Positions 26,954 through 34,788 of a stretch of DNA of 64,000 nt are shown here, piece after piece. Source of the stretch: Lactobacillus intestinalis. Lineage in GTDB: Bacteria > Bacillota > Bacilli > Lactobacillales > Lactobacillaceae. How positions within the stretch are numbered: position 1 is the stretch's first letter; the number at the start of each line of letters is the position of its first letter. Position numbers and translations under genes: made by a program. The notes beneath the pieces are model-generated. The model saw only the letters and a list, made by a program, of their open reading frames with translations, was not told where the DNA came from and searched no databases. The stretch lies in NCBI RefSeq assembly GCF_024397795.1, contig NZ_CP072985.1, forward strand, positions 248,001 through 312,000, in the 5' to 3' direction.

Positions 26954-28576
26954 ATGAAAAAGTGGGTAAAATTATTCGGTGGTATGGCTACAACTGCTGT
27001 AGCAGTAGGAATGTCAGCATGTTCCAATTCGTCAACGCAGGCGAAATATGACAAAACATTGTCATGGATGACAACATCTGAAATTCAAACTTTAGATCAA
27101 AATAAAATGGTTGATACAACCAGTGGAGAGCAAGGAGTCAATGTATTTGAAGGACTTAATCGATTGGATGATCAAGGGAATATTCGGCCAGCTGTTGCTA
27201 AAAAATCCATCCCTAGTAAAGATGGAAAAACTTGGACTTTTACCTTAAGAAAAAATGCCAAATGGTCTAACGGGGATCCAGTGACAGCAGACGATTTCGT
27301 TTATAGTTTGCAAAGAACCTTAGACCCTAAAACGCATTCCCAGCAGCAAAATATTTACCAAGCTGTTAAAAATGCTAATGAAGTGGCCGCTGGAAAAGCT
27401 TCTCCGGCCAAGCTGGGAGTAGAGGCTAAAGATAAACATACTTTAGTGGTGCACCTTAAAAATCCAGTCCCATACTTTAAAACGATGACCGCTTCAAACT
27501 GGAATCCAGTTAACGAAAGAGTCGCAAAGAAATATGGAAAAAAGTATGGAACTGCTTCAAAGTATATGGTTTACAATGGCCCTTATATCCATACTGGCTG
27601 GACCGGATCTAATTTATCATGGAAATTGAAGAAGAATAATTATTACTGGGATAAGAAAAACGTTAAGCTCAACACTGTTAACTACAGTGTGCAAAAAACA
27701 CCGTCAACTGACTACAATCTTTATCAATCTAAAAAGTTAGATGGTGCATATTTAGATGCGTCCGCCTCAAAGCAGCTGAAGCACCAAGCCGGCTATCGCG
27801 TATTTAGTGCTGATCAAACAGAATATTTAACTTATAGTTTAACTAATAACAAAGATTTAGCTAATGTAAATTTACGGCGCGCTATTTCTATGGCTCTAAA
27901 TCGTAAAGCCTTAGCTAAAACAGTTGGCCCTGCCAATACCGTAGCTACTACTTTTACTGGTCCAGAAGAAACTGTTGGGAGTACAAACTTTAATAAATAT
28001 TTTGCTAAAACTAATGCGACTAGTAAATACACCAATTTTAATAAGAAGGAAGCACAAGTTCTCTTTAATCAAGCGTTAAAGGAATTAAAGAAGCCCAAAG
28101 TGGAGTTTACTTTGGGTGGAGATGACGACGATGTGTCTAAAAAGGTGATGGAATATCTTCAAAGCCAGCTGGAAAGCACCTTTGGTAAACAGATGGTAGT
28201 AAATGTTAGATCGATGCCTAAAACCACCAGAGTAAGTAATATGCTCAATGGTAAATATGATGTTGATCTTACCGGATTAATTACAGACTATACTGATCCA
28301 AATTCAATGTTGGGTAGTATGACAACTGGTGAAAATTACAACTTTGGTAAATGGTCAAATAAGAAATTTGATAGATATATAAATGCTTCAAATAAAGAGA
28401 TGAATACTCAAAAGAGATTGGAAGACTTAACTAAGGCTGAAGAAGTCCTTGATAGTCAACAACCTCTAACTCCACTTTATCACGAAGGACAAGCATGGAT
28501 GGTAAGACCGAATATTCATAAGCTGGGCTTTACAAGCGGTAGTTTTAATTTCCGTAACACATATGTTACTCAATAA
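26954..28576 (+). CDS. T-box-controlled peptide-binding lipoprotein (OppA family)
   Basis: A 540-residue SBP_bac_5 family protein. The signal peptide ends in lipobox 'GMSAC', so it is tethered to the outer membrane face. Family landmarks are 'WTFTLRKNAKWSNGDPVTADDFVYSL' (split by the hinge), 'RRAISMALNRKALAK' and 'YDVDLTGLITDYTDPNSM'. A GGAGAG site precedes the ATG. It is paralogous to the protein at 16547. The T-box upstream suggests it is induced when an amino acid, probably isoleucine, is limiting, so it likely brings in peptides as a source of that amino acid. No permease genes are adjacent. Confidence 0.92.
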   Translation: MKKWVKLFGGMATTAVAVGMSACSNSSTQAKYDKTLSWMTTSEIQTLDQNKMVDTTSGEQGVNVFEGLNRLDDQGNIRPAVAKKSIPSKDGKTWTFTLRKNAKWSNGDPVTADDFVYSLQRTLDPKTHSQQQNIYQAVKNANEVAAGKASPAKLGVEAKDKHTLVVHLKNPVPYFKTMTASNWNPVNERVAKKYGKKYGTASKYMVYNGPYIHTGWTGSNLSWKLKKNNYYWDKKNVKLNTVNYSVQKTPSTDYNLYQSKKLDGAYLDASASKQLKHQAGYRVFSADQTEYLTYSLTNNKDLANVNLRRAISMALNRKALAKTVGPANTVATTFTGPEETVGSTNFNKYFAKTNATSKYTNFNKKEAQVLFNQALKELKKPKVEFTLGGDDDDVSKKVMEYLQSQLESTFGKQMVVNVRSMPKTTRVSNMLNGKYDVDLTGLITDYTDPNSMLGSMTTGENYNFGKWSNKKFDRYINASNKEMNTQKRLEDLTKAEEVLDSQQPLTPLYHEGQAWMVRPNIHKLGFTSGSFNFRNTYVTQ

Positions 28577-28688
28577 AGAAGTAAATTATGACTTTGAGCT
28601 TAAATAATTATGGATTTATATTTAGATTATATAAAACGTAATAAACAATAATTCAAAAAATAATAATTTATATTTTAATTATAATTTT

Positions 28689-28721
28689 CACATCAATATT
28701 TTTAAATATTGATGTGTTTTT
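28689..28721 (+). terminator. Rho-independent terminator
   Basis: The perfect 13-bp stem CACATCAATATTT / AAATATTGATGTG is followed by T. Confidence 0.9.
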
Positions 28722-28816
28722 ATGTTTTAATAAATAAATTCAAGTCTTTTGCAAGTGCAAATTCTAGACAAGTATATGTTTTTTATCTACAGTAATAATA
28801 AAAGGGAGATATTATT

Positions 28817-29698
28817 ATGGACACAGAACAGTTTTGCTATACTAAAAATAATTTTGAAATTTCAAATACTCCAACTTTTGTAAAAGATTCTAGTAAAGAT
28901 CTCAAACATATAAAGAAACAGATTAAGGATAATGTCAAACATCTAAAGAAAGCTCAATCTAAAATGTTTGCACGTCACGAATACAGCATTTTAATTGTGC
29001 TCCAGGGGATGGATGCTTCCGGAAAAGATAGTATGATTAAGCATATCCTTTCTGGAGTAAGTCCGAGTGGTTGCAATGTAGTTAGCTTTAAACAACCCAC
29101 GGAAGAGGAAAAACTTCATGACTATATGTGGCGTGTAAATCGCAAATTACCTCCACGTGGCCATATTGGTGTATTTAATCGCTCTTATTATGAAGATGTA
29201 GTGGTTACCCGCGTTCATCCTCAAATCATCTTGAATGATTATTTGCCAAATATCCATTCTTTATCAGATATTAATGAAGAGTTCTTTGAAAATCGCTATA
29301 CAAATATCAGAAACTATGAAAACTATTTGACTCAAAACGGATATGTCATTCTCAAGTTTTTCCTCCATATTTCTAAAGCTGAGCAAAAGAGACGTTTTTT
29401 AGCACGGATTGATACTCCACGAAAGAATTGGAAATTATCCGCATCAGATATCAAAGAGCGTCAATATTGGAACAAGTATCAAGCTGTTTATCAAAAAGCC
29501 ATCAATGCTACGGCTACTAAAGAAAACCCTTGGTATGTTATCCCATCTGATGATAAATGGTATTCACGCTTAATTGTGTCAAACATTTTAACTAAACGAG
29601 TTAATAAGATGCCATTAGCTTATCCTACTTTGACAGCTATGCAAAAGAAAGATTTGGTTTTGGCAAAGCAATTTTTAGAAGATGAAGATAAATATTAA
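28817..29698 (+). CDS. Polyphosphate kinase 2 family protein
   Basis: A 293-residue PPK2-type nucleotide kinase that uses polyphosphate to phosphorylate nucleoside mono- or diphosphates. Walker A is 'GMDASGKDS' (residues 64-72). The family Walker B/lid region is 'GVFNRSYYEDVVVTRVHP'. The segments 'FKQPTEEE' and 'RFLARIDTPRKNWKLS' also match. The length fits single-domain PPK2. A GGGAG site precedes the ATG. It is a single-gene unit between terminators. Whether AMP or ADP is preferred cannot be told from the sequence. Confidence 0.92.
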   Translation: MDTEQFCYTKNNFEISNTPTFVKDSSKDLKHIKKQIKDNVKHLKKAQSKMFARHEYSILIVLQGMDASGKDSMIKHILSGVSPSGCNVVSFKQPTEEEKLHDYMWRVNRKLPPRGHIGVFNRSYYEDVVVTRVHPQIILNDYLPNIHSLSDINEEFFENRYTNIRNYENYLTQNGYVILKFFLHISKAEQKRRFLARIDTPRKNWKLSASDIKERQYWNKYQAVYQKAINATATKENPWYVIPSDDKWYSRLIVSNILTKRVNKMPLAYPTLTAMQKKDLVLAKQFLEDEDKY

Positions 29699-29709
29699 CT
29701 TAGTACTAT

Positions 29710-29747
29710 AAAAAATTGACCTTAGAATATCTAAGATCAATTTTTTG
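29710..29747 (+). terminator. Rho-independent terminator
   Basis: The stem AAAAAATTGA / TCAATTTTTT with inner CTTAGA/TCTAAG pairing. The T run lies directly ahead of the next gene's ribosome site. Confidence 0.85.
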
Positions 29748-29765
29748 CTCTTAAAAGGAGAAAAG

Positions 29766-30260
29766 ATGAAACGAATATTAGTAATTGGCTCACCAGGAGC
29801 CGGGAAGAGTACTTTCTCAAGAAAATTACATAACAAATTTGATTTGCCGCTTTTTTATTTAGATAATCTGTTTTGGAAAGCAGATAAGACAACAATTCCA
29901 CCTAAAATGTTAAATAAACAAATTAGGTCTATCTTGAAACAACCTCAATGGATAATAGACGGTAACTACAGTCAATATCTTTTAGATGAACGATTGGATG
30001 CTTGCGATACAGTCTTTTTTCTAGACTATGATGTAGAAACATGTTTACAAGGGGTACGAGATAGAATAAGAAAAAAGCGTCCTGATCTACCGTGGATTGA
30101 ACAAGAAGAGGATCCCGAATTTATGGAATATATTCGCCAATTTCCTTTGACTAAACGCCCACAGATAATTGAGACTTTAAGTAAACATCCTCAAATTAAT
30201 CAATACCAGTTTAAAAATCGTAAGTACGCAAGTGATTTTTTAAATCAGTATAAGGGGTAA
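29766..30260 (+). CDS. Small P-loop kinase, adenylate-kinase-like
   Basis: A 164-residue cytoplasmic protein with a Walker A 'GSPGAGKST' at residues 7-15. It has 'DLPLFYLDNLFWK' and 'WIIDGNYSQ' strands seen in adenylate-kinase-like proteins often labelled as DNA topology modulation (FlaR-related). The lid segment is 'RIRKKRPDLPW'. AAAGGAG lies 5 nt ahead of the chosen ATG. It probably phosphorylates a small nucleotide-like substrate, but the true substrate is unknown. Confidence 0.8.
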   Translation: MKRILVIGSPGAGKSTFSRKLHNKFDLPLFYLDNLFWKADKTTIPPKMLNKQIRSILKQPQWIIDGNYSQYLLDERLDACDTVFFLDYDVETCLQGVRDRIRKKRPDLPWIEQEEDPEFMEYIRQFPLTKRPQIIETLSKHPQINQYQFKNRKYASDFLNQYKG

Positions 30261-30306
30261 AACATGATATTATAAATATAGAATTCATCTAGAAGGGGAT
30301 GCACTT

Positions 30307-30744
30307 ATGTCGACAATTATTTTAAGACTTTTACATAATGCGAATATATCTATTGAAGAGATTTCTAAAAAAAGTCACATACCTCTCGATGCCTTGGTAA
30401 ATGCGACTGAAGAACCTATTGAGTTCTGGACTATTAGAGAATTAAATGCGTTTGCAGAAAGCTTGAAAATTAAACCTAGTGAACTATTGGAAGAATTACA
30501 GCCTTCAACTTATATACTCGACATTAATGACGATACTCAAACTATCCAAGGAGTTAATATATCTAATCTTGAAAATTATTATACGATTAGAGCTGTAGTC
30601 GAAGCTGAACATTTAGAAGGTTGGAATCCTGTTGCAGCTGATATTACATACTTAAATAACCAATTTGTTAATCCTGATTCTGAATTTATAAAAGACGTTG
30701 AAAGTGCATTAAATGAATATGATGTCAACACAGAAGAACAATGA
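30307..30744 (+). CDS. HTH antitoxin-like partner of Fic
   Basis: A 145-residue protein with an N-terminal helix-turn-helix (about residues 12-60: 'SIEEISKKSHIPLDALVNATEEP'). A C-terminal acidic domain follows that resembles none I know. The gene overlaps the fic gene by 32 bp, typical of toxin-antitoxin coupling. I do not see the canonical (S/T)xxxE(G/N) inhibitory motif of classical Fic antitoxins, so inhibition may work by another contact, or this may be a transcriptional regulator. GGGGAT lies ahead of the ATG. Confidence 0.65.
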   Translation: MSTIILRLLHNANISIEEISKKSHIPLDALVNATEEPIEFWTIRELNAFAESLKIKPSELLEELQPSTYILDINDDTQTIQGVNISNLENYYTIRAVVEAEHLEGWNPVAADITYLNNQFVNPDSEFIKDVESALNEYDVNTEEQ

Positions 30745-31354
30745 ATACTATGTAAAGAAGTTTTTATATCCAAATGGCACATTAAAGAATAAGCTAAATA
30801 TAAGAGATAAAGAAAAATTACAAAATATAGAATATATTGGAAGTGCCGCTAGAGCAGTGGTCTTACTCAAAAATAAGCCTAAGATCAAGACGATTAAAGA
30901 ACTCCAATTTGTTCATAAAGCAATGTTTGGTTGGCTTTATCCTTGGGCTGGCCAAATTCGTGATTATAATTTATCGAAAGATAACTATCAATTTTTGGAA
31001 GGAGATAGGCAAGAGTTTGGTATTCAGAATATCAACGAATTGCTAAAGAAAAAGAGCAAATTAACTCATTTAACTAATCTGGACTATGCTGAACTCCTTG
31101 ACGAAATCAATTATCTGCATCCCTTTAGAGAAGGGAATGGTCGCTCATCTAAGGTATTTTTACAATGTTTAGCAGCAAATCACGGACAAGTAATTGACTT
31201 CCCACGAAAAAATGATGAAATGATTGCTGCTCAAAATACTGCAGATATTGAAAAAATTTCTAAATTGATACGTATTCAAAATTTATATAGTCGTAAAGCT
31301 GCCTTTGGTCAATTAGAATCTATTCAAACAGATAATGAGCCACATAAGGATTAA
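30713..31354 (+). CDS. Fic/DOC family protein with altered last motif residue
   Basis: A 213-residue protein with a Fic domain. The active loop 'HPFREGNGRSSK' lies at about residues 136-147. It has the catalytic His and the GNGR anion hole, but the usual final Arg is Lys. Upstream are 'FVHKAMFGWLYPWAGQIRDY' and 'LEGDRQEFG'-type segments typical of stand-alone Fic proteins. Fic enzymes transfer AMP or other phosphate-containing groups to target proteins. The start lies in the 3' end of the HTH gene and the exact ATG (three close choices) is uncertain. The pair is probably a Fic-type toxin-antitoxin unit. Confidence 0.85.
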   Translation: MNMMSTQKNNEYYVKKFLYPNGTLKNKLNIRDKEKLQNIEYIGSAARAVVLLKNKPKIKTIKELQFVHKAMFGWLYPWAGQIRDYNLSKDNYQFLEGDRQEFGIQNINELLKKKSKLTHLTNLDYAELLDEINYLHPFREGNGRSSKVFLQCLAANHGQVIDFPRKNDEMIAAQNTADIEKISKLIRIQNLYSRKAAFGQLESIQTDNEPHKD

Positions 31355-31449
31355 GTATACCTATCCTGGTTTATTTTTTAAAACAAGAATTTTAATCAAA
31401 CATGTTTTAGGGCTCCCCTTGACCCTACAGATCCCGATTATTACAACTA

Positions 31450-31499
31450 AAAAACATCCCTCTAGCTGGACAAATTATCCAAGTTAGAGGGATGTTTTT
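31450..31499. terminator. Bidirectional terminator between fic and dhaM
   Basis: The perfect 15-bp stem AAAAACATCCCTCTA (with TTAGAGGGATGTTTT) and a 19-nt loop. T runs on both strands serve the convergent genes. Confidence 0.92.
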
Positions 31500-31502
31500 A
31501 TT

Positions 31503-31877
31503 TTAGTCCTTAATTTTTAAAGGTTTCAGTTGCGATTCAATTTCATCAAGTCCTACTCCGGCTTGAATTAAGGATGCCGCTGTGTAAGCACCCTCAACAA
31601 AAGCCGCATCGTATAGATGAACCGTTTTTTTGTCAGTCATTTCCATAGCCATTTCAAGGTTCATCTTGGCACTTCCTAAATCATAAAATGCCAAGATTTC
31701 ATCCGCTTCATTATCATCAAATGCATCCATGATCTTTTCCATGCTTGTACCAATATCGCCATCATTCGTACCTCCAGCGGTAGTAATCGGTACATCTTTA
31801 GCCACTTGATTAAGAAGCTTGGGCAATCCTTCCGCAATTTCAGGCACATGAGAAACTAATGTAATACCTAAACTCAT
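31503..31877 (-). CDS. dhaM: Dihydroxyacetone kinase phosphotransferase subunit DhaM
   Basis: A 124-residue EIIA-like domain that passes phosphate from HPr of the PTS to the ADP held by DhaL. The active-site His 10 is in 'ITLVSHVPEIAEGL'. Further signs are 'GGTNDGDIGTS' and 'FYDLGSAKMNLE'. It is the third gene of the dhaK-dhaL-dhaM operon and overlaps dhaL by four bases. Only the EIIA-like domain is present, as usual in Firmicutes. It acts in the cytoplasm in dihydroxyacetone use. Confidence 0.94.
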   Translation of the reverse strand: MSLGITLVSHVPEIAEGLPKLLNQVAKDVPITTAGGTNDGDIGTSMEKIMDAFDDNEADEILAFYDLGSAKMNLEMAMEMTDKKTVHLYDAAFVEGAYTAASLIQAGVGLDEIESQLKPLKIKD

Positions 31878-32458
31878 AATAGCCCCTCCGTTTCAAGCAT
31901 GGCTTCAAAAAGATAACCACTTGATTCTGAACCGGGATCAACATGCTCTTTTGAACGTTCACCTAAATAACTTGCACGTCCTTTTTTAGCGACCATGTCT
32001 TTAGTAGCCACAACAGCTTCATGAATTTTATCCTCGGTTAAAGTGCCGTTTTTAACATCGGGTACTAACTTCGCCCAAACGTCAACCATTGTCTTATCTC
32101 CGGGTTTAGCACCTCCACGCTTTTCAATGCCTGCCAGGGCAGCATCCAATAATTCACCCAGGTCATTGGTAGTAGTACTCTTTTTTGCCATTTCAAGAAA
32201 AGCAGTCCCGTAAAGTGGGCCTGATGCCCCACCAACAGTAGAAATCAATGCCATTGCAATAGTTTTAAAGGCACTCGTTACATCAACAGGTTTAGTAGCA
32301 AGCTTTTCTTTAACAGCTTTCATCCCGCGACTCATATTGAAGCCATGATCGCCATCTCCAATTGGCGTATCCAAATCACTTAAGTGTTGTGCATTTTCTT
32401 CAATCTTATTAGCAAAGTTGTTCATCCAACTTGTTAAAGTATCAACAGTTAATGTCAT
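31874..32458 (-). CDS. dhaL: Dihydroxyacetone kinase ADP-binding subunit DhaL
   Basis: A 194-residue subunit that holds ADP/ATP through magnesium and phosphorylates dihydroxyacetone bound to DhaK. The metal-binding Asp cluster is 'DTPIGDGDHGFNMSRG'. 'STVGGASGPLYGTAF' and 'KPGDKTMVDVW' are further family signatures. Downstream of dhaK by 12 bp and overlapping dhaM, so the three subunits are made together. Confidence 0.95.
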   Translation of the reverse strand: MTLTVDTLTSWMNNFANKIEENAQHLSDLDTPIGDGDHGFNMSRGMKAVKEKLATKPVDVTSAFKTIAMALISTVGGASGPLYGTAFLEMAKKSTTTNDLGELLDAALAGIEKRGGAKPGDKTMVDVWAKLVPDVKNGTLTEDKIHEAVVATKDMVAKKGRASYLGERSKEHVDPGSESSGYLFEAMLETEGLL

Positions 32459-32470
32459 CTTTATTCCTTT

Positions 32471-33466
32471 CTACCACGCAATCGTCTCAACTGGGAAATT
32501 CAAATAGTCAAGCCACTTATTATCTTTAATTTCGAATAAAGTAAGCGAAATTCCGGCCATGTCCAGGGACGTCATGTAATTACCAACCTTCATAAAGCTT
32601 GGCTTGATGTTGAATTCTTCGAGCTTATTAAGTACATCGTTAGCAAAAATAAATTGCTCCATCAAAGGTGTAGCACCCATTCCGTTAACAAGGCAGGCAT
32701 ACTTTTTATTGCCATCTAAATGCATTTCATCGTTTAATTTACCCACGAGCTCTTCAACGAGGTCTTTTGACGGCTTAATCTTTTCGCGACGATATCCTGG
32801 CTCACTATGAATTCCAACACCATATTCAATCTCGTCCTCTTTTAACGTAAAACCTGGTTTCCCTACTTCGGGATTGGTTGCAGCCGAGAGAGCTACAGCG
32901 ATCGTTTTGATATTAGGCAAAACCTTCTTAGCCAAAGCATCGATTTCATCTAAGCTAGCCCCTTGTTGAGCAGCAGCACCTAAGACTTTATGCATAAATA
33001 AAGTCCCTGCAACACCACGGCGTCCTTGAGTATACAAACTATTTTCAACGGCAATATCATCGTCCACTACGATAGTTTTTACTGGAATGTCATCCATATC
33101 GGCTAAATCCTTCGCCATATCAAAATTCATCACGTCACCAGAGTAATTTTTGACGACTAAATATACGCCTTGGCCTTGATTGACGGCTTTAATTGCTGCA
33201 TAAATCTGATCGGGAGTGGGTGAAGTAAAGACTTGACCGCACACAGCCGCACTAAGCATCCCTTTGCCAACATAACCTGCATGGGTTGGTTCGTGACCAG
33301 AGCCACCACCGCTGACGATGCCGACCTTCCCTTTCATTGATTCCTTATTGGAGCGAACCACAGCTTCAGTGTCAGGAATCTTTTCAATGAATTGCGGATA
33401 AGAACGTGTCATTCCAGAAACCATTTCTGCAACGACATCATGAGGATTATTAATGATCTTTTTCAT
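32471..33466 (-). CDS. dhaK: Dihydroxyacetone kinase substrate-binding subunit DhaK
   Basis: A 331-residue subunit that binds dihydroxyacetone covalently to a His. 'GGGSGHEPTHAGYVGKGM' and 'VKNYSGDVMNFDMA' form the substrate site. 'GVGIHSEPGYRR' carries the substrate-linking His. AAGGAGAG precedes the ATG. It is the first gene of the operon. A palindrome stands about 25-45 bp upstream of the start and may be the operator. The product dihydroxyacetone phosphate enters glycolysis. Confidence 0.96.
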   Translation of the reverse strand: MKKIINNPHDVVAEMVSGMTRSYPQFIEKIPDTEAVVRSNKESMKGKVGIVSGGGSGHEPTHAGYVGKGMLSAAVCGQVFTSPTPDQIYAAIKAVNQGQGVYLVVKNYSGDVMNFDMAKDLADMDDIPVKTIVVDDDIAVENSLYTQGRRGVAGTLFMHKVLGAAAQQGASLDEIDALAKKVLPNIKTIAVALSAATNPEVGKPGFTLKEDEIEYGVGIHSEPGYRREKIKPSKDLVEELVGKLNDEMHLDGNKKYACLVNGMGATPLMEQFIFANDVLNKLEEFNIKPSFMKVGNYMTSLDMAGISLTLFEIKDNKWLDYLNFPVETIAW

Positions 33467-33491
33467 TGTTTATCTCTCCTTATTTGAAATC

Positions 33492-33512
33492 GGTTACACA
33501 TTAATTGTAACC
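33492..33512. promoter_or_regulatory. Palindrome upstream of dhaK, candidate operator
   Basis: A perfect inverted repeat GGTTACA / TGTAACC with a 7-nt spacer. It overlaps a possible minus-strand -10 (TACAAT). No matching regulator gene is adjacent. Confidence 0.5.
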
Positions 33513-33636
33513 TACTAGGAGGATTAAGTTTAGCTTATTGGAGAAATTTCTAGGTAAATTATTGATAAGTGATATAAGTAGTATAAAATAATAAATTATA
33601 TATACTAACATGTAGAAAAGGAAAACAGTTAAGACA

Positions 33637-33854
33637 ATGAATTTGGATAAATTTTCTAGTGATGAAGTTCTAACATTAATAACGGAAATCATATTCATCT
33701 TTATAGATTTAATGGTCAAAACGTAGAAGCGTATGCATATCCCCTAACTGATTTTCCGTTTGATGAACACGATAATCTAAATGATGCTCTCAATAAATTT
33801 ATAAATTATGTGCATATCAGTTTTAAAGGAAGTGTTAACAATGAAGGCATTTGA
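33637..33854 (+). pseudogene. Small frameshifted gene overlapping the DUF1828 gene
   Basis: An ATG at 33637 opens a frame reading 'NLDKFSSDEVLTLITE'. It then leaves the coding frame near 33685 (a GGAAATC stretch). In the next frame the sequence continues cleanly with 'NHIHLYRFNGQNVEAYAYPL' and 'TDFPFDEHDNLNDALNKF' and ends at 33854, inside the start of the following gene. The combined product would be about 72 residues. One missing or extra base explains it. Decay, programmed frameshift or sequence error are open. No family is recognised. Confidence 0.55.
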
Positions 33855-34629
33855 TTTACAAAAGCAATACTTAGAGTGGTACAAAGCTAAATCCTCTTTT
33901 AAAAATTTAAACTCAAAAATTGTTCGAATTGATGTACCTTTCCTTGATAGCTTTTCAGATGAAGTGACAATGTATGCCATTGAGAACTCTAATAATACTA
34001 TTACTCTCACAGATGATGGATGGACAATAGATAATTTAGAATCTTTAGGTGTTTACATTTCCAAGTCCGTTAATCGAAAGCGGATATTTAATCAGAAGTT
34101 AATGACATTTGGTATAAAAAACGAAAATGATGAACTAACAATTACTGTCCCTCTTTCCAAATTTCCTGATGCAAAAAACAGACTTTTACAGGCTATGTTA
34201 TCTGTAAATGACATGTTCATGTTATCCAAAAATAATACAAAGTCTCTTTTTATAGAAGATGTGGGAAATTTTTTAGAAGAAAATCAAATTCGTGCTACAC
34301 CTGATGTATCATTTTCTGGTGCAAGTAGAATGACTTTTAATTTTGACTTTCTTATCTCTGGATATAAAAAAATCCCAACACGTTTAATTAAAACTCTTAG
34401 TAGCCCAAATAATAGTATGTTTGCCAAAGTTGCTCTTACTGATATTTTGCAAACTAGAGAAATTCGCCAAAATTCAGAATATTATGTCTTTTTAAATGAC
34501 ACAAATAAAGAAAATACAAAAACACCTAAGATTATTCGACCAGAGATACAACAAATGTTTAAAGAAAATAACATCACTACTGTTCTTTACAGTAAACGTA
34601 ATGAAGTATTAGATCAACTAAAGGCTTAA
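33841..34629 (+). CDS. DUF1828/DUF1829-type protein
   Basis: A 262-residue protein resembling the DUF1828-DUF1829 arrangement. The N-terminal part has 'VRIDVPFLDSFSDEVTMYAI' and 'ITLTDDGWTIDNLESLGV'. The C-terminal part has 'RMTFNFDFLISGYKKIPTRLIKT'. AAAGGAAGTG lies ahead of the ATG at 33841; the longer frame from 33808 lacks support. Such proteins occur in mobile and accessory regions, and their function is unknown. It overlaps the end of a broken small gene by 14 bp, so the two were probably a pair. Confidence 0.75.
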   Translation: MKAFDLQKQYLEWYKAKSSFKNLNSKIVRIDVPFLDSFSDEVTMYAIENSNNTITLTDDGWTIDNLESLGVYISKSVNRKRIFNQKLMTFGIKNENDELTITVPLSKFPDAKNRLLQAMLSVNDMFMLSKNNTKSLFIEDVGNFLEENQIRATPDVSFSGASRMTFNFDFLISGYKKIPTRLIKTLSSPNNSMFAKVALTDILQTREIRQNSEYYVFLNDTNKENTKTPKIIRPEIQQMFKENNITTVLYSKRNEVLDQLKA

Positions 34630-34788
34630 TTTTCACAAACTAACAATCCCTCTACACCAACCTTGAGGCAACTTCGTACACAGGCCGGAGACTAAAAAAT
34701 TTCACAAACTTTTATAGATTTTTGTAACTTTTCTGATATCACTAAAACTGCTCAAGCATAGTATAATAAGCCCTAGGAGGGTTAAATC

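Noticed and set aside
33501..33719. A minus-strand 72-residue hydrophobic ORF
   Set aside because: It overlaps the dhaK promoter palindrome and the broken plus-strand gene, has no ribosome site, and reflects AT-rich sequence.
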